A stretch of 64,000 bases of DNA from Bacteroidales bacterium (GTDB lineage: Bacteria; Bacteroidota; Bacteroidia; Bacteroidales; P3). The DNA is taken from positions 42,619 to 106,618 of the forward strand of contig JAFTBM010000018.1 in the NCBI GenBank assembly GCA_017455205.1, given 5' to 3'. The translations under genes and the position numbers were made by a program. Within the stretch, counting starts at the first letter, position 1. Every line of letters begins with the position of its first letter. The notes beneath the pieces are model-generated. The model was not told the origin of the DNA. It was given only the letters and a program-made list of their open reading frames with translations, and searched no databases. Shown here one piece after another: positions 18,927 through 29,112 of the stretch.

Positions 18927-19682
18927 ATGGGACAAAAAACTAACCCTATTGGAAACAGAGTCGGCGTCATCCGTGGATGGGACTCCAACTGGTTTGGTGG
19001 TAAAAGATTTGAACAGAAACTGGTTGAGGATGACAAGATTCGCAAGTATCTTAATGCTCGTTTGGCCAAGGCTGGCATTGCTAAGATTTACATTGAACGG
19101 ACGCTGAAACTTCTCACTGTTACAATTAGTGCTGCCCGTCCAGGTTTGATTATTGGTCGTGCGGGTTCGGAGGTGGATAAGTTGAAAGAAGAACTTAAGA
19201 AACTGACCGAGAAAGATGTGCAGATTAACATTAGTGAGGTAAAACGCCCAGAGATGGATGCAGTGTTGGTGGCTCAAAATATTGCCAAACAAATTGAAGG
19301 TCGCATTCAATATCGCAGAGCTATCAAGAACGCCATCACTTCCACTATGCGTATAGGTGCAGAAGGTATAAAGGTCTCTATAAGTGGCCGTATAGGTGGT
19401 GCTGAAATAGCCCGCAGCGAACATTTCAAAGAGGGACGTACCCCACTTCATACCCTTCGTGCTGACATTGATTATGCTAATGCCGAGGCTCATACGACCT
19501 ATGGACGTATTGGAATTAAAGTCTGGATTTGCCGTGGTATAATTTATGGTAGACCCGAGTTGGTTTCAACCACTGTGGGTGGTCAACAGAAGGATGGCCG
19601 TATAGGTAATGGTGGCTTCCGTAGAAACGAAGGTGGAGCACCTCGTCGTCGCCAATCTGGTAGCAGAAACAGTAGTAAGTAA
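18927..19682 (+). CDS. rpsC: 30S ribosomal protein S3
   Basis: Lines the mRNA entry tunnel (251 residues). The N-terminal start [13 protein letters not shown], a KH domain with [14 protein letters not shown], and the C-terminal [20 protein letters not shown] are all present. A basic, Gly/Ser-rich tail ends the protein. Confidence 0.99.
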   Translation: MGQKTNPIGNRVGVIRGWDSNWFGGKRFEQKLVEDDKIRKYLNARLAKAGIAKIYIERTLKLLTVTISAARPGLIIGRAGSEVDKLKEELKKLTEKDVQINISEVKRPEMDAVLVAQNIAKQIEGRIQYRRAIKNAITSTMRIGAEGIKVSISGRIGGAEIARSEHFKEGRTPLHTLRADIDYANAEAHTTYGRIGIKVWICRGIIYGRPELVSTTVGGQQKDGRIGNGGFRRNEGGAPRRRQSGSRNSSK

Positions 19683-19732
19683 GAACAAAGTGGTTGTGTT
19701 AGTTTGACGCATTCACATAACAACAAGAAGAG

Positions 19733-20155
19733 ATGTTACAACCGAAAAAAACAAGATATAGAAAACAGCAGAAAGGCAAAATTAAGGGTAATGCTTTTCG
19801 TGGCCACGAGCTTGCTTTTGGCACGTTCGGAATAAAATCGTTGGAGACCAGTTTTATCACGGGAAGGCAAATTGAAGCTGCCCGTCAGGCAGTAACGCGT
19901 TATATGAAGCGTGAAGGACAGATATGGATTAGGATATTTCCCGATAAACCTATCACCAAGAAGCCTAATGAGGTACGTATGGGTAAAGGTAAAGGTGCTC
20001 CAGAGTACTTTGTTGCTCGTGTAATGCCAGGAACGATGCTGTTCGAGTGCGAGGGTGTCCCGATGGATGTTGCAAAAGAAGCTTTACGCTTGGCTGCTCA
20101 AAAGTTGCCGATATCTACAAAGTTTGTGGTAAAACGGGACTATATTGAAGAATAA
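19733..20155 (+). CDS. rplP: 50S ribosomal protein L16
   Basis: Binds near the A-site tRNA elbow (140 residues, typical). Conserved [15 protein letters not shown] start and [19 protein letters not shown] motif. Confidence 0.99.
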   Translation: MLQPKKTRYRKQQKGKIKGNAFRGHELAFGTFGIKSLETSFITGRQIEAARQAVTRYMKREGQIWIRIFPDKPITKKPNEVRMGKGKGAPEYFVARVMPGTMLFECEGVPMDVAKEALRLAAQKLPISTKFVVKRDYIEE

Positions 20156-20176
20156 ATCAGAAGATTCACTACAGTC

Positions 20177-20380
20177 ATGAAGAATGAAATCGTATTAAAG
20201 GAGCTCTCAACTGCCGAATTGAAAGAGAAGTTGGACAATGAGCGTTCGCTCTATCAAAAGATGCTTATGAGCCACGCTGTTTCGCCTCTTGAAAATCCGA
20301 GTAAAATTAAAGAAAGTAGAAAGAATATTGCCCGCTGCCTTACAGAGCTCCGCGTGCGAGAAATCGCCGAAAACAAGTAA
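20177..20380 (+). CDS. rpmC: 50S ribosomal protein L29
   Basis: Small helical-hairpin protein at the tunnel exit (67 residues). Shows LKELSTAELKEKLDNER and the C-terminal ESRKNIARCLTELR. Confidence 0.97.
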   Translation: MKNEIVLKELSTAELKEKLDNERSLYQKMLMSHAVSPLENPSKIKESRKNIARCLTELRVREIAENK

Positions 20381-20413
20381 GCATGGCAAATGCAAATCAA
20401 TCCAAGTGGTAAA

Positions 20414-20668
20414 ATGGAAAGAAATTTAAGAAAAGAACGGTTCGGCGTGGTGGTCAGTAACAAGATGGACAAGTCCATTGTAGTTCTTGTTGAACGGAAG
20501 GTGAAACACCCGAAGTATGGCAAGTTCGTGAAGAAGTCCTCTAAATTTATGGCCCACGATGAAAAGAATGAAGCCGGCATTGGGGATACGGTTCGTATTA
20601 TGGAGACTCGTCCTTTGAGTAAGAATAAGTGCTGGCGTCTGGTGGAAATTGTCGAAAAGGCAAAGTAA
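20414..20668 (+). CDS. rpsQ: 30S ribosomal protein S17
   Basis: OB-fold 16S rRNA-binding protein (84 residues from this start). The ATG at 20414 ([22 protein letters not shown]) gives the usual family N-terminus; an ATG at 20390 in frame would add eight unlikely residues. Confidence 0.97.
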   Translation: MERNLRKERFGVVVSNKMDKSIVVLVERKVKHPKYGKFVKKSSKFMAHDEKNEAGIGDTVRIMETRPLSKNKCWRLVEIVEKAK

Positions 20669-20691
20669 TTTTTGAAAGAAAGGAAGAAGAA

Positions 20692-21060
20692 ATGATACAA
20701 CAAGAAACCAGAATGACTGTGGCCGATAATAGCGGAGCAAAAAGTGCTTTGTGTATTCGGGTACTCGGTGGCACGAAGAAACGCTACGCTTCCATTGGCG
20801 ACACTATTGTAGTGGCTATCAAGGATGCTATTCCGTCTGGGAATGTGAAGAAAGGCAGTGTTTCGAAGGCTGTTGTGGTGCGTACGAAAAAAGAAATTCG
20901 TCGTAACGATGGCTCTTACATTCGTTTTGATGATAATGCATGTGTTCTGCTTACAGCCGCAGACGAGTTGAGGGGAACGCGTATTTTTGGCCCAGTGGGA
21001 CGTGAATTGCGTGAAAAGCAATTTATGAAGATAGTGTCTCTTGCCCCAGAAGTATTGTAA
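20692..21060 (+). CDS. rplN: 50S ribosomal protein L14
   Basis: Forms an inter-subunit bridge (122 residues from this start). The ATG at 20692 ([17 protein letters not shown]) is the conserved start and follows a purine-rich AGGAAGAAGA leader; the longer upstream frame overlaps rpsQ and is not conserved. Confidence 0.99.
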   Translation: MIQQETRMTVADNSGAKSALCIRVLGGTKKRYASIGDTIVVAIKDAIPSGNVKKGSVSKAVVVRTKKEIRRNDGSYIRFDDNACVLLTAADELRGTRIFGPVGRELREKQFMKIVSLAPEVL

Positions 21061-21084
21061 AAACAAAAAAGAAAGTATACTGAA

Positions 21085-21399
21085 ATGAAATTGCACGTTA
21101 AAAAGGGTGATATGGTTCAGGTTATCGCTGGCGATGATAAAGGGAAAATCGCCAAGGTACTGAAGGTATATCCCGAAAAGAATCGCGCTATTGTGGAAGG
21201 TGTCAATGTGAACAAGAAACACACCAAACCCAATGCCAAGAATACGCAAGGTGGCATTGTGGAACAGGAGGCTCCTATCCACATCTCCAACCTAATGGTT
21301 GTAGTTGGCAAGACTCCTACCAAAGTAGGACGTAAAGTAGATGAAAAGACTGGTAAATTAGTCCGTTATTCTAAAAAAACAGGGGAGGAAATCAAGTAA
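21085..21399 (+). CDS. rplX: 50S ribosomal protein L24
   Basis: Assembly initiator of the 50S subunit (104 residues). KOW motif [20 protein letters not shown] and the [16 protein letters not shown] segment. Its stop overlaps the rplE start (TAATG). Confidence 0.99.
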   Translation: MKLHVKKGDMVQVIAGDDKGKIAKVLKVYPEKNRAIVEGVNVNKKHTKPNAKNTQGGIVEQEAPIHISNLMVVVGKTPTKVGRKVDEKTGKLVRYSKKTGEEIK

Positions 21400-21959
21400 T
21401 GGCATACATTCCAACATTAAAGACGAAGTATAAAGAGGAGATATTGCCTGCCCTTATGAAGGAGTATGGTTATAAGACCGTTATGCAGGCTCCTCGTTTG
21501 ACTAAAATTACCCTCAATCAAGGACTCGGGAAAGCTGCTATTGCAGATAAGAAGGTGATAGACAAGGGTATTGAAGAGATGACTGCTATCACTGGTCAAA
21601 AAGCAGTAGCCACGAAGTCAAGGAAAGATATATCCAATTTCAAGTTGCGCCGCGGCATGCCCATCGGTGTGCGTGTTACGCTTCGCGGAGAGAAGATGTA
21701 CGAGTTTTTGGAGCGTTTGGTAACAGCTTCAATCCCACGTATCCGTGATTTCCGTGGTATCAATGACAAAGGGTTTGACGGGAAGGGAAATTATACCTTT
21801 GGTGTCGCAGAGCAGATTATTTTCCCTGAAATTGATATTGATAAGATAGATAGGATTCAGGGTATGGATATTACCTTCGTAACATCGGCCAAGACCGATA
21901 AAGAGGCAATGTCGTTGCTTAAGGAGTTCGGTCTTCCGTTTAAGAATCAGCAAAAATAG
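21399..21959 (+). CDS. rplE: 50S ribosomal protein L5
   Basis: 5S rRNA-binding protein of the central protuberance (186 residues). Shows [25 protein letters not shown] and [11 protein letters not shown]. Coupled to rplX by a 1-base overlap. Confidence 0.99.
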   Translation: MAYIPTLKTKYKEEILPALMKEYGYKTVMQAPRLTKITLNQGLGKAAIADKKVIDKGIEEMTAITGQKAVATKSRKDISNFKLRRGMPIGVRVTLRGEKMYEFLERLVTASIPRIRDFRGINDKGFDGKGNYTFGVAEQIIFPEIDIDKIDRIQGMDITFVTSAKTDKEAMSLLKEFGLPFKNQQK

Positions 21960-21966
21960 GTTTATA

Positions 21967-22266
21967 ATGGCAAAAGAATCAATCAAAGCAAGAGAGCGCA
22001 AAAGAGCCAAGATGGTAGCTCGGTATGCAGAGAAACGTACAGCCTTGAAGGAGATGGTACGAAAGGGGAATATTGAGGAGGTTGAAAAGGCTGTGGTCGC
22101 TTTACAAAAGTTGCCCAAAAATGCGTGTCCTATTCGTAAGCATAATCGCTGTCAGCTCACGGGACGGCCAAAAGGATATATGCGCCAGTTTGGCATATCG
22201 CGCATTAACTTTCGGGAGATGGCTGTTTCAGGATTAATCCCTGGCGTAAAAAAAGCAAGTTGGTAA
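21967..22266 (+). CDS. rpsN: 30S ribosomal protein S14 (long, zinc-free type)
   Basis: Small-subunit head protein (99 residues). This is the long form, without the two CxxC pairs of the ~61-residue zinc-binding form; its two cysteines (in [10 protein letters not shown]) do not form such a site. C-terminal [11 protein letters not shown] is conserved. Confidence 0.98.
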   Translation: MAKESIKARERKRAKMVARYAEKRTALKEMVRKGNIEEVEKAVVALQKLPKNACPIRKHNRCQLTGRPKGYMRQFGISRINFREMAVSGLIPGVKKASW

Positions 22267-22341
22267 TTTATTGCGTATTTGGTAGTTTCGCAAGTTGGAA
22301 ATTGAATACCAATACTACAAAACTTAAAATCAAAAAACAAA

Positions 22342-22743
22342 ATGGTAACAGATCCTATTGCAGATTATTTGACTCGTATGCGTAATGCAATTGAGGCAAA
22401 ACATCGTGTGGTTGAAATCCCTTGTTCAAAGTTGAAAAAGGAGATGACCAAGATTCTTTTTGAGAAAGGTTATATCCTCAACTATAAGTTTGTTAACGAG
22501 GGGGCGTATAATCAGAAAATTAAAATTGCGCTGAAGTATCATCCAGTTACAAAGCAGTCGGCAATTGCGGAGTTGAAGAGGATATCAACCCCTGGCTTGC
22601 GCAAGTATGTTTCGGTTGATGAAATGCCTCGAGTCCTCAATGGACTGGGTATTGCTATCGTTTCAACGTCGAAGGGACTTATGACCGACAAAGAAGCGCG
22701 TACGCTCAATGTAGGTGGTGAAGTGTTATGTTACATCAGTTAA
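22342..22743 (+). CDS. rpsH: 30S ribosomal protein S8
   Basis: Binds the central domain of 16S rRNA (133 residues) and in E. coli represses the spc operon. Shows [18 protein letters not shown] at the start and [18 protein letters not shown] near the end. The 75-bp gap before it is one of the longer ones in this run. Confidence 0.99.
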   Translation: MVTDPIADYLTRMRNAIEAKHRVVEIPCSKLKKEMTKILFEKGYILNYKFVNEGAYNQKIKIALKYHPVTKQSAIAELKRISTPGLRKYVSVDEMPRVLNGLGIAIVSTSKGLMTDKEARTLNVGGEVLCYIS

Positions 22744-22762
22744 ACAAGGGAGGAAAGTAGAA

Positions 22763-23317
22763 ATGTCAAGAATCGGAAAAATGCCCATACATCTTCCCCA
22801 AGGAGTAGATGTAAAGATATCTGAAGATAATGTACTAACTGTGAAGGGTGCTTTGGGCGAGTTGAAGCAAAAAATCAACCCTATGATAGAGGTCAAGGTG
22901 GAGGATAATGTCCTTCATTTCAATCGTCCGAATGACGAGAAGGAGACCAAGGCGATGCATGGTTTGTATAGGGCTCTTGCTGCCAATATGGTGAAGGGTG
23001 TAAGTGAAGGATTCAAGACGGTTCAGGAGGTCATAGGTGTGGGATATAAAGTGCAGGCATCAGGGAATGTCTTGGAAATGGATTTAGGTTACTCTCATAA
23101 GATATTCTTTGAATTAGCACCTGAAATTAAGGTAGAGACCGTTACGGAAAAAGGTAAGAATCCCATCATTACAATGACGAGTTGCGACAAGCAAGTACTC
23201 GGTCAGGCAGCTGCAAAAATTCGTTCTTTGCGTAAACCAGAGCCTTATAAAGGGAAGGGAATCCGCTTCCAAGGTGAAGAAGTAAGGAAGAAAGCTGGTA
23301 AGGCTGCTGCTAAATAG
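22763..23317 (+). CDS. rplF: 50S ribosomal protein L6
   Basis: Two-domain protein near the sarcin-ricin loop (184 residues). The ATG at 22763 (MSRIGKMPIHLPQGV) is the family start and follows an AGGGAGGAAAG ribosome-binding stretch; the longer frame overlapping rpsH is rejected. C-terminal motif EPYKGKGIRFQGEEVRKKAGK. Confidence 0.99.
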   Translation: MSRIGKMPIHLPQGVDVKISEDNVLTVKGALGELKQKINPMIEVKVEDNVLHFNRPNDEKETKAMHGLYRALAANMVKGVSEGFKTVQEVIGVGYKVQASGNVLEMDLGYSHKIFFELAPEIKVETVTEKGKNPIITMTSCDKQVLGQAAAKIRSLRKPEPYKGKGIRFQGEEVRKKAGKAAAK

Positions 23318-23356
23318 ACAATGAAAGCAAACTAAAGCCTAAAAAGAGAAAATACT

Positions 23357-23710
23357 ATGGCAACAAAAAAAGACATAAGAAGAACAAAGATAAAATTTCA
23401 CATCCGTCATAGGGTGAGTGGTACGGCGGAGAAGCCTCGTCTGTCGGTGTTTAGAAGCAATAAAGAGATATACGCGCAGATTATTGACGATGTGAAAGGT
23501 GTAACGCTATCAGCTGCATCTTCATTGGAGAAAGGCTTCGAAAAGAGCGGCACAAAAAGTGAGGTGGCTGCCAAAGTGGGTAAAGCACTTGCAGAGCGTG
23601 CTGTTGCTGCTGGGGTAAGTACCGTTGTTTTCGACCGTAATGGTTACTTGTATCATGGTCGTGTGAAAAGTTTGGCCGATGGTGCAAGAGAAGGTGGATT
23701 AAAATTCTAA
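23357..23710 (+). CDS. rplR: 50S ribosomal protein L18
   Basis: Carries 5S rRNA into the large subunit (117 residues). Shows [28 protein letters not shown] and the C-terminal [23 protein letters not shown]. Confidence 0.99.
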   Translation: MATKKDIRRTKIKFHIRHRVSGTAEKPRLSVFRSNKEIYAQIIDDVKGVTLSAASSLEKGFEKSGTKSEVAAKVGKALAERAVAAGVSTVVFDRNGYLYHGRVKSLADGAREGGLKF

Positions 23711-23717
23711 TAAAGTC

Positions 23718-24236
23718 ATGGCAGAGTTAAATATCAATAGAGTCAAGTCAAGCGATATAGAATTCAAAGATCGTCTTGTCGCAATCAATAGAGTGACCAA
23801 AGTTACCAAAGGCGGTCGTACGTTCACTTTTGCAGCCATCGTTGTGATTGGAAACGAGAATGGAGTTGTAGGTTACGGACTTGGGAAGGCAAAGGAGGTT
23901 CAGGCGGCTGTGCAGAAAGGTGTAGATGATGCAAAGAAGAATCTTATCCGTGTACCCGTGTTGAAAGGGACCATACCTCACGAGCAAATTGGTAAATATA
24001 GTGGAGCAAAGGTCTTCTTGAAGCCAGCCGCTCCTGGTACGGGTGTCATCGCAGGTGGTGCTATGCGTGCTGTTTTGGAGAGTGTGGGTGTAAAGGATGT
24101 GCTTGCGAAGTGCAAAGGTTCTTCCAATCCTCATAGTGTTGTCAAGGCGACGATTAATGCACTTCTTCAGATGAAAGACCCCTATATGGTGGCTCAACTT
24201 CGTGGTGTATCTCTTGACAAAGTGTTTAATGGTTAA
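23718..24236 (+). CDS. rpsE: 30S ribosomal protein S5
   Basis: Fidelity-related protein at the mRNA entry site (172 residues). Shows [21 protein letters not shown] and the [19 protein letters not shown] loop. 7 bp after rplR. Confidence 0.99.
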   Translation: MAELNINRVKSSDIEFKDRLVAINRVTKVTKGGRTFTFAAIVVIGNENGVVGYGLGKAKEVQAAVQKGVDDAKKNLIRVPVLKGTIPHEQIGKYSGAKVFLKPAAPGTGVIAGGAMRAVLESVGVKDVLAKCKGSSNPHSVVKATINALLQMKDPYMVAQLRGVSLDKVFNG

Positions 24237-24255
24237 TTCATAGGAGGAAAGGAAA

Positions 24256-24441
24256 ATGGAAGAAAAGAAATTGAGAATCAAACAGGTCAGGAGCATTATT
24301 GGTCGCCCTGCACGCCAGAAGCGTACCATTGAGGCATTAGGACTTCGCCGCATTAATCATACTCGCGAGGTAGTGGCAACGCCGCAAATCCTTGGGATGA
24401 TAAATAGTGTGAAACACTTATTGTCTGTTGAAGAAATCTAA
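24256..24441 (+). CDS. rpmD: 50S ribosomal protein L30
   Basis: Small 23S rRNA-binding protein (61 residues). Shows [27 protein letters not shown]. Follows an AGGAGGAAAGG ribosome-binding stretch that is unusually strong for a Bacteroidota gene. Confidence 0.98.
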   Translation: MEEKKLRIKQVRSIIGRPARQKRTIEALGLRRINHTREVVATPQILGMINSVKHLLSVEEI

Positions 24442-24470
24442 CCAACTAAAGCAAGAAAGGACAATTGGTA

Positions 24471-24920
24471 ATGAACTTAAATAATCTAAAACCAGCAGAA
24501 GGTTCCATCAAGCATTCCAAGCGCATTGGTCGTGGTGCAGGTTCGGGCAAAGGTGGCACGTCCACCCGTGGTAATAAAGGTGCCAAAGCCCGTTCAGGCT
24601 ATCATCAGAAAGTCGGGTTCGAGGGCGGCCAGATGCCTCTCTATCGGCGGGTGCCCAAATTCGGTTTCAAGAACATTGACCGTGTAGAGTATGTTGGTAT
24701 TAATATTGATACTCTCAACAAGCTTGCTCAGGAAAAAGGCTTGATTGATATTACTTTGGAAACGCTGGAACAAAATGGTTTAACATCGAAAAAAGATCGA
24801 GTCAAGGTACTTGGACGTGGTGAGTTGGCTCAAACCATCAATGTAACAGCCCACGCTTTTTCGGCATCAGCCAAGAAGGCTATTGAAGAAAAAGGGGGAA
24901 GTGCTACTATCATTGCGTAA
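24471..24920 (+). CDS. rplO: 50S ribosomal protein L15
   Basis: Late-assembly large-subunit protein (149 residues). The ATG at 24471 (MNLNNLKPAEGS) is the usual start; an in-frame TTG two codons upstream is less likely. Gly-rich RIGRGAGSGKGGTSTRGNKG is conserved. Confidence 0.98.
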   Translation: MNLNNLKPAEGSIKHSKRIGRGAGSGKGGTSTRGNKGAKARSGYHQKVGFEGGQMPLYRRVPKFGFKNIDRVEYVGINIDTLNKLAQEKGLIDITLETLEQNGLTSKKDRVKVLGRGELAQTINVTAHAFSASAKKAIEEKGGSATIIA

Positions 24921-24938
24921 AACAACAAATTCGTTACG

Positions 24939-26294
24939 ATGAAGCGATTTATTCAGACGCTGAAAAACATTTGGTCTATTGAGGACCTGCGGAAACGTAT
25001 TCTTTATACACTTCTGTTGGTTTTGATATATCGAATAGGCTCTTATGTTGTTCTGCCTGGTGTCGACCCATCCCAGTTAGAAGCACTTCAAAAGCAAGGT
25101 TCTGAGGGGCTGTTGGGATTGCTCAATATGTTCTCGGGTGGTGCATTCTCGAATGCCTCGATTTTTGCTCTGGGTATAATGCCCTACATTACCGCCTCAA
25201 TCGTCATCCAATTGTTGGTAATGGTTGTGCCTTACTTCCAAAAGATGCAGCGTGAAGGCGAAAGCGGAAGGAGAAAGATGAATCAAATCACGCGGTGGCT
25301 CACTGTGGCAGTAACCGCTGCGCAAGCTCCTGCCTACATCGTCAACATGCAAAACCAACTTGGTGCAACTTCCACTGCATTCTATCCCTTCGATGGAACA
25401 GGCCCGACGGCATTCTTTTGGGTAACAAACATCATCATCTTGATATGTGGCACCTTGTTTGTCATGTGGATGGGCGAGCGTATTACCGACAAAGGTGTGG
25501 GTAACGGAATTTCACTCCTCATCATGATTGGTATCATTGCCCGTCTCCCATCTGCTTTAGTTGCAGAGTTCCTATCGCGCTGGACAGAGGGTGGTGGCTT
25601 GGTGATGTTCGTTGTGGAACTTGTGGTTCTGCTGGCAGTAATCCTCTTGGTGATACTACTGGTGCAAGGCACTCGTCGTATACCAGTCCAGTATGCCAAG
25701 CGTATTGTGGGCAACAAGCAATATGGTGGTGTGCGGCAATACATTCCCATCAAGGTGAACGCTGCTGGTGTGATGCCCATCATCTTTGCACAGGCCATTA
25801 TGTTCCTACCCATCACTATTATGGGATTTAGCGACAACCAGAACTCCAAGTTTGCTATGGCTTTTGCCGACTACAATAGTTTTTGGTATAACTTGGTCTT
25901 TGGTATCCTTGTGGTTCTGTTCACTTATTTCTATACAGCCATAGCCATCAATCCCAACCAGATGGCCGATGACATGAAGAAAAATGGTGGCTTCATCCCA
26001 GGGGTAAAACCAGGTAAGAAGACGGCGGAATATCTTGAGAGCATTCTCTCAAAAATCACCCTGCCAGGTTCTATCTTCTTAGCCATAGTGGCTATACTTC
26101 CCGCAGTGATAAGATTGTTTGGCGTGAACACTCAGTTTGCTCAATTCTATGGTGGAACCTCCCTGCTCATCCTTGTCGGGGTTATCCTTGACACATTACA
26201 GCAAATTGAGAGCCACCTGCTGATGCGACACTATGATGGCCTTACCAAGACGGGGCGTATCAAAGGTCGCACCTCTATGTCAATTCAAGCGTAA
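24939..26294 (+). CDS. secY: Protein translocase subunit SecY
   Basis: Channel of the Sec translocon in the inner membrane (451 residues, ten predicted membrane helices). Shows the plug/helix-2 region FSGGAFSNASIFALGIMPYITASI, the loop RIPVQYAKRI, and the cytosolic GFIPGVKPGKKT loop. Between rplO and map as is standard. Confidence 0.99.
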   Translation: MKRFIQTLKNIWSIEDLRKRILYTLLLVLIYRIGSYVVLPGVDPSQLEALQKQGSEGLLGLLNMFSGGAFSNASIFALGIMPYITASIVIQLLVMVVPYFQKMQREGESGRRKMNQITRWLTVAVTAAQAPAYIVNMQNQLGATSTAFYPFDGTGPTAFFWVTNIIILICGTLFVMWMGERITDKGVGNGISLLIMIGIIARLPSALVAEFLSRWTEGGGLVMFVVELVVLLAVILLVILLVQGTRRIPVQYAKRIVGNKQYGGVRQYIPIKVNAAGVMPIIFAQAIMFLPITIMGFSDNQNSKFAMAFADYNSFWYNLVFGILVVLFTYFYTAIAINPNQMADDMKKNGGFIPGVKPGKKTAEYLESILSKITLPGSIFLAIVAILPAVIRLFGVNTQFAQFYGGTSLLILVGVILDTLQQIESHLLMRHYDGLTKTGRIKGRTSMSIQA

Positions 26295-26309
26295 AAAGCG
26301 TCAGCTAGG

Positions 26310-27089
26310 ATGATACTGCTCAAAACAAAAGAAGAGATAGCGTTGATAAGGGACGCAGGCCAACTGCTCGGCAAGTGCATTGCCGAGGTGGGGAAGCATG
26401 TGCGTCCGGGTATTACCACAGCCTATCTCGACCAAATTGGCGAGCAGTATATTCGCGACCATGGAGCCAAGCCGCTATGCAAAGGGTTCGAAGGTTTCCC
26501 TTCGGCGTTCTGCATATCGGTAAATGAAGTGGTGGTGCATGGCATTCCCAGTGAATTGTTCTTGAAAGAGGGCGACAATGTGAGCATTGACTGCGTGATT
26601 GAGTACAATGGCTATGTGGCCGACTCCTCCTACACATTCGCAGTCGGAGAGGTGAAACCCGAGGTTCGCCGCTTGATGAAGGTCACGCGCGAGGCTCTTT
26701 ACATCGGTCTTGACCAATGCAAGGTGGGCAACCGAGTGGGCGACATTAGTCATGCGGTGCAGATGCATTGTGAGAAGAATGGCTACTCGGTAGTGCGCGA
26801 GTTGTGTGGCCATGGAGTGGGATTTAAGATGCATGAAGACCCCAGTGTTCCTAATTTTGGCGTCAAAGGCACTGGCCCACTGCTCAAAGAGGGCATGGTG
26901 CTGGCTGTGGAGCCGATGGTCTGTATGGGATCGAAGAACGTAGTCTTCTCCAAAGAGGATGGCTGGACATGCAGCACCCGCGATCGGAAGCCAGCAGCTC
27001 ACTACGAACACACAGTGGCCATCACCCCAGAAGGCCCCGACATCCTCACCACATTCGACTTCATTGAAAAGAACATAAAAGAATCATAG
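26310..27089 (+). CDS. map: Methionine aminopeptidase, type I
   Basis: Removes the initiator methionine from nascent proteins (259 residues). All five dimetal ligands are seen: Asp in SIDCVIEYNGY, Asp in VADSSYTF, His in CGHGVGFKMHEDP, Glu in AVEPMVC and Glu in HYEHTVAIT. No N-terminal extension, so type Ia. 15 bp after secY and 18 bp before infA. Confidence 0.98.
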   Translation: MILLKTKEEIALIRDAGQLLGKCIAEVGKHVRPGITTAYLDQIGEQYIRDHGAKPLCKGFEGFPSAFCISVNEVVVHGIPSELFLKEGDNVSIDCVIEYNGYVADSSYTFAVGEVKPEVRRLMKVTREALYIGLDQCKVGNRVGDISHAVQMHCEKNGYSVVRELCGHGVGFKMHEDPSVPNFGVKGTGPLLKEGMVLAVEPMVCMGSKNVVFSKEDGWTCSTRDRKPAAHYEHTVAITPEGPDILTTFDFIEKNIKES

Positions 27090-27107
27090 CAACGTAAAAA
27101 TAAACGG

Positions 27108-27326
27108 ATGGCAAAGCAAGAACCCATACAGCTCGATGGCGTGGTAACCGAATCGCTTGGCAACGCGATGTTTCGAGTAGAACTTGAAAACGGACACCAG
27201 ATCATTGCCCACATCTCGGGCAAGATGCGGATGCATTATATCAAAATACTCCCCGGCGATAAAGTGCAAATCGAAATGTCCACCTACGACCTCTCCAAAG
27301 GGCGCATTACCTACCGTCATAAGTAG
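27108..27326 (+). CDS. infA: Translation initiation factor IF-1
   Basis: S1/OB-fold factor that blocks the A-site during initiation (72 residues, exact family length). Shows [20 protein letters not shown] and [19 protein letters not shown]. Confidence 0.99.
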   Translation: MAKQEPIQLDGVVTESLGNAMFRVELENGHQIIAHISGKMRMHYIKILPGDKVQIEMSTYDLSKGRITYRHK

Positions 27327-27402
27327 TGTGGGAGCAGTTGAGCCAAACGCAAAACAAGCAACAAAAAACAAAACAAAAAAGGATTAATAATTACACGCAA
27401 CT

Positions 27403-27519
27403 ATGAAAGTAAGAGTTTCAGTCAAGAAAAGGTCGCCCGAATGCAAAGTGGTGCGTCGCCACGGGGTGGTCTATGTAATCAACAAGAAAAACCCCAAGTT
27501 CAAACAAAGACAAGGTTAA
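27403..27519 (+). CDS. rpmJ: 50S ribosomal protein L36 (zinc-free variant)
   Basis: A 38-residue protein, [11 protein letters not shown]...KFKQRQG by its ends, placed between infA and rpsM exactly where rpmJ is expected. Only one of the four classical zinc ligands remains (Cys14). The first Cys is Ser, the third is replaced in INKKN, and the His is Phe (PKFKQRQG), so it is a C-minus form that does not bind zinc. Confidence 0.96.
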   Translation: MKVRVSVKKRSPECKVVRRHGVVYVINKKNPKFKQRQG

Positions 27520-27541
27520 TAAAACACAATAAAGAGAATAT

Positions 27542-27919
27542 ATGGCACGTATTGCAGGTATTGACCTACCTAAAAACAAAAGAGGCGAAATAGGGCTAAC
27601 CTACATCTATGGCATCGGGCGCAGCACAGCTAAAGAAATATTGGCTAAAGCTGGTATCGATGAAGGCAAAAAGGTGCAGGACTGGACTGACGATGAGCAG
27701 AACACCCTCCGCAACATCATCAACGATGAGTACAAAGTGGAAGGTGCACTTCGTTCGGAGGTGCAGATGAACATCAAGCGCTTGATGGATATCGGCTGCT
27801 ACCGCGGCATCCGTCATCGTTTGGGTCTGCCCCTTCGTGGACAGAGTACTAAAAACAATGCTCGCACGCGTAAGGGCAAGAAGAAAACCATCGCCAACAA
27901 GAAGAAAGCTACCAAGTAA
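27542..27919 (+). CDS. rpsM: 30S ribosomal protein S13
   Basis: Small-subunit head protein that contacts the P-site and the L5 bridge (125 residues). Shows [24 protein letters not shown] and the basic end [19 protein letters not shown]. First of the alpha set. Confidence 0.99.
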   Translation: MARIAGIDLPKNKRGEIGLTYIYGIGRSTAKEILAKAGIDEGKKVQDWTDDEQNTLRNIINDEYKVEGALRSEVQMNIKRLMDIGCYRGIRHRLGLPLRGQSTKNNARTRKGKKKTIANKKKATK

Positions 27920-27941
27920 ACACACATAGTAGAGTAGCTGT

Positions 27942-27981
27942 CCAGTTGCGGATTAGATAAAGACTCTTGTGGAGCAACTGG
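27942..27981 (+). promoter_or_regulatory. Hairpin in the rpsM-rpsK gap
   Basis: CCAGTTGC (27942-27949) pairs perfectly with GCAACTGG (27974-27981) around a 24-nt loop, inside the 97-bp gap between rpsM and rpsK. It has an A-rich rather than T-rich tail, so it is not an ordinary terminator; it could be a site for autoregulation or RNA processing. Confidence 0.45.
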
Positions 27982-28016
27982 TAAAAAAGTAAGGAAAAAA
28001 TAGTAAATCAAGCAAA

Positions 28017-28406
28017 ATGGCAAAAACTTCAAAACCGACTAAAAAAAGAGTCGTAAAAGTTGAACCTCAAGGAAGGGCATGCATCTTTGCGTCCTTCAAC
28101 AACGTCATCATCTCGCTGACGAACAACGCCGGTCAAGTGATTTCTTGGTCGTCTGCTGGAAAAATGGGCTTCCGCGGATCGAAGAAAAACACTCCGTATG
28201 CTGCGCAAATGGCTGCGGAAGATTGCGGCAAAGTTGCTTATGATTTGGGCCTAAGAAAAGTGAAGGTCTTTGTGAAAGGACCTGGTCAAGGACGTGAATC
28301 TGCAATCCGCGCCATCAATACCTGTGGCATAGAGGTAACGGAGATAACCGATATCACTCCGCTGCCGCACAATGGCTGCCGCCCCCCGAAGCGTCGTCGC
28401 GTGTAA
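28017..28406 (+). CDS. rpsK: 30S ribosomal protein S11
   Basis: Platform protein near the E-site mRNA (129 residues). Shows [31 protein letters not shown] and the end [11 protein letters not shown]. Confidence 0.99.
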   Translation: MAKTSKPTKKRVVKVEPQGRACIFASFNNVIISLTNNAGQVISWSSAGKMGFRGSKKNTPYAAQMAAEDCGKVAYDLGLRKVKVFVKGPGQGRESAIRAINTCGIEVTEITDITPLPHNGCRPPKRRRV

Positions 28407-28434
28407 TTATTAATCAATTAAAGAAGCAGAAACA

Positions 28435-29040
28435 ATGGCAAGATACACCGGTCCGAAGACCAAAATTGCAAGAAAGTTCCACGAGCCAATCTATGGCCCA
28501 GATAAATCCTACGAGAAGAAACCCTACGCTCCTGGTATGCACGGCCAAAATCGTCGTCGCGGCAAAGTGTCGGAGTATGGTATACAGCTGGCCGAAAAGC
28601 AAAAAGCCAAGTATACCTATGGTATCCTCGAGCGCCAGTTCCGCAAACTTTATGCCGAAGCCTCCCGTCGCGGTGGCATCACTGGTGAGGAGCTTATGAA
28701 ACTCATCGAAGCACGCCTCGACAACGTAGTCTACCGTCTGGGTATTGCTCGTAGCCGCGCTCAAGCGCGTCAGCTCGTCTCGCACCGCCATATCGCTGTC
28801 AATGGCGAGGTGGTCAATATCCCGTCCTACAGCCTTCGTGAAGGCGACGTGGTCTCGGTGCGTGAGCGCAGCAAATCGCTTGAGGTGGTGGCCGATGCCG
28901 TAGCCTCCCGTGGCACCAACTATCCTTGGCTTGAGTGGGACGGAGCTTCCCTCAGTGGCAAGTTCGTCAGCTATCCCCAGCGAGCCGACATCCCAGAGAA
29001 CATTAACGAGCAGTTGATAGTCGACCTCTACTCGAAATAA
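28435..29040 (+). CDS. rpsD: 30S ribosomal protein S4
   Basis: Primary 16S rRNA-binding assembly protein (201 residues). The S4 RNA-binding domain [31 protein letters not shown] is intact. No CxxC zinc knuckle at the N-terminus. Confidence 0.99.
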   Translation: MARYTGPKTKIARKFHEPIYGPDKSYEKKPYAPGMHGQNRRRGKVSEYGIQLAEKQKAKYTYGILERQFRKLYAEASRRGGITGEELMKLIEARLDNVVYRLGIARSRAQARQLVSHRHIAVNGEVVNIPSYSLREGDVVSVRERSKSLEVVADAVASRGTNYPWLEWDGASLSGKFVSYPQRADIPENINEQLIVDLYSK

Positions 29041-29112
29041 TAGCCTTTAACTTCCCAAGGCTGCAGAAGCAATCAAAGGGAAGGCAAACATCAAAGAAAG
29101 AAAGGATAACAC

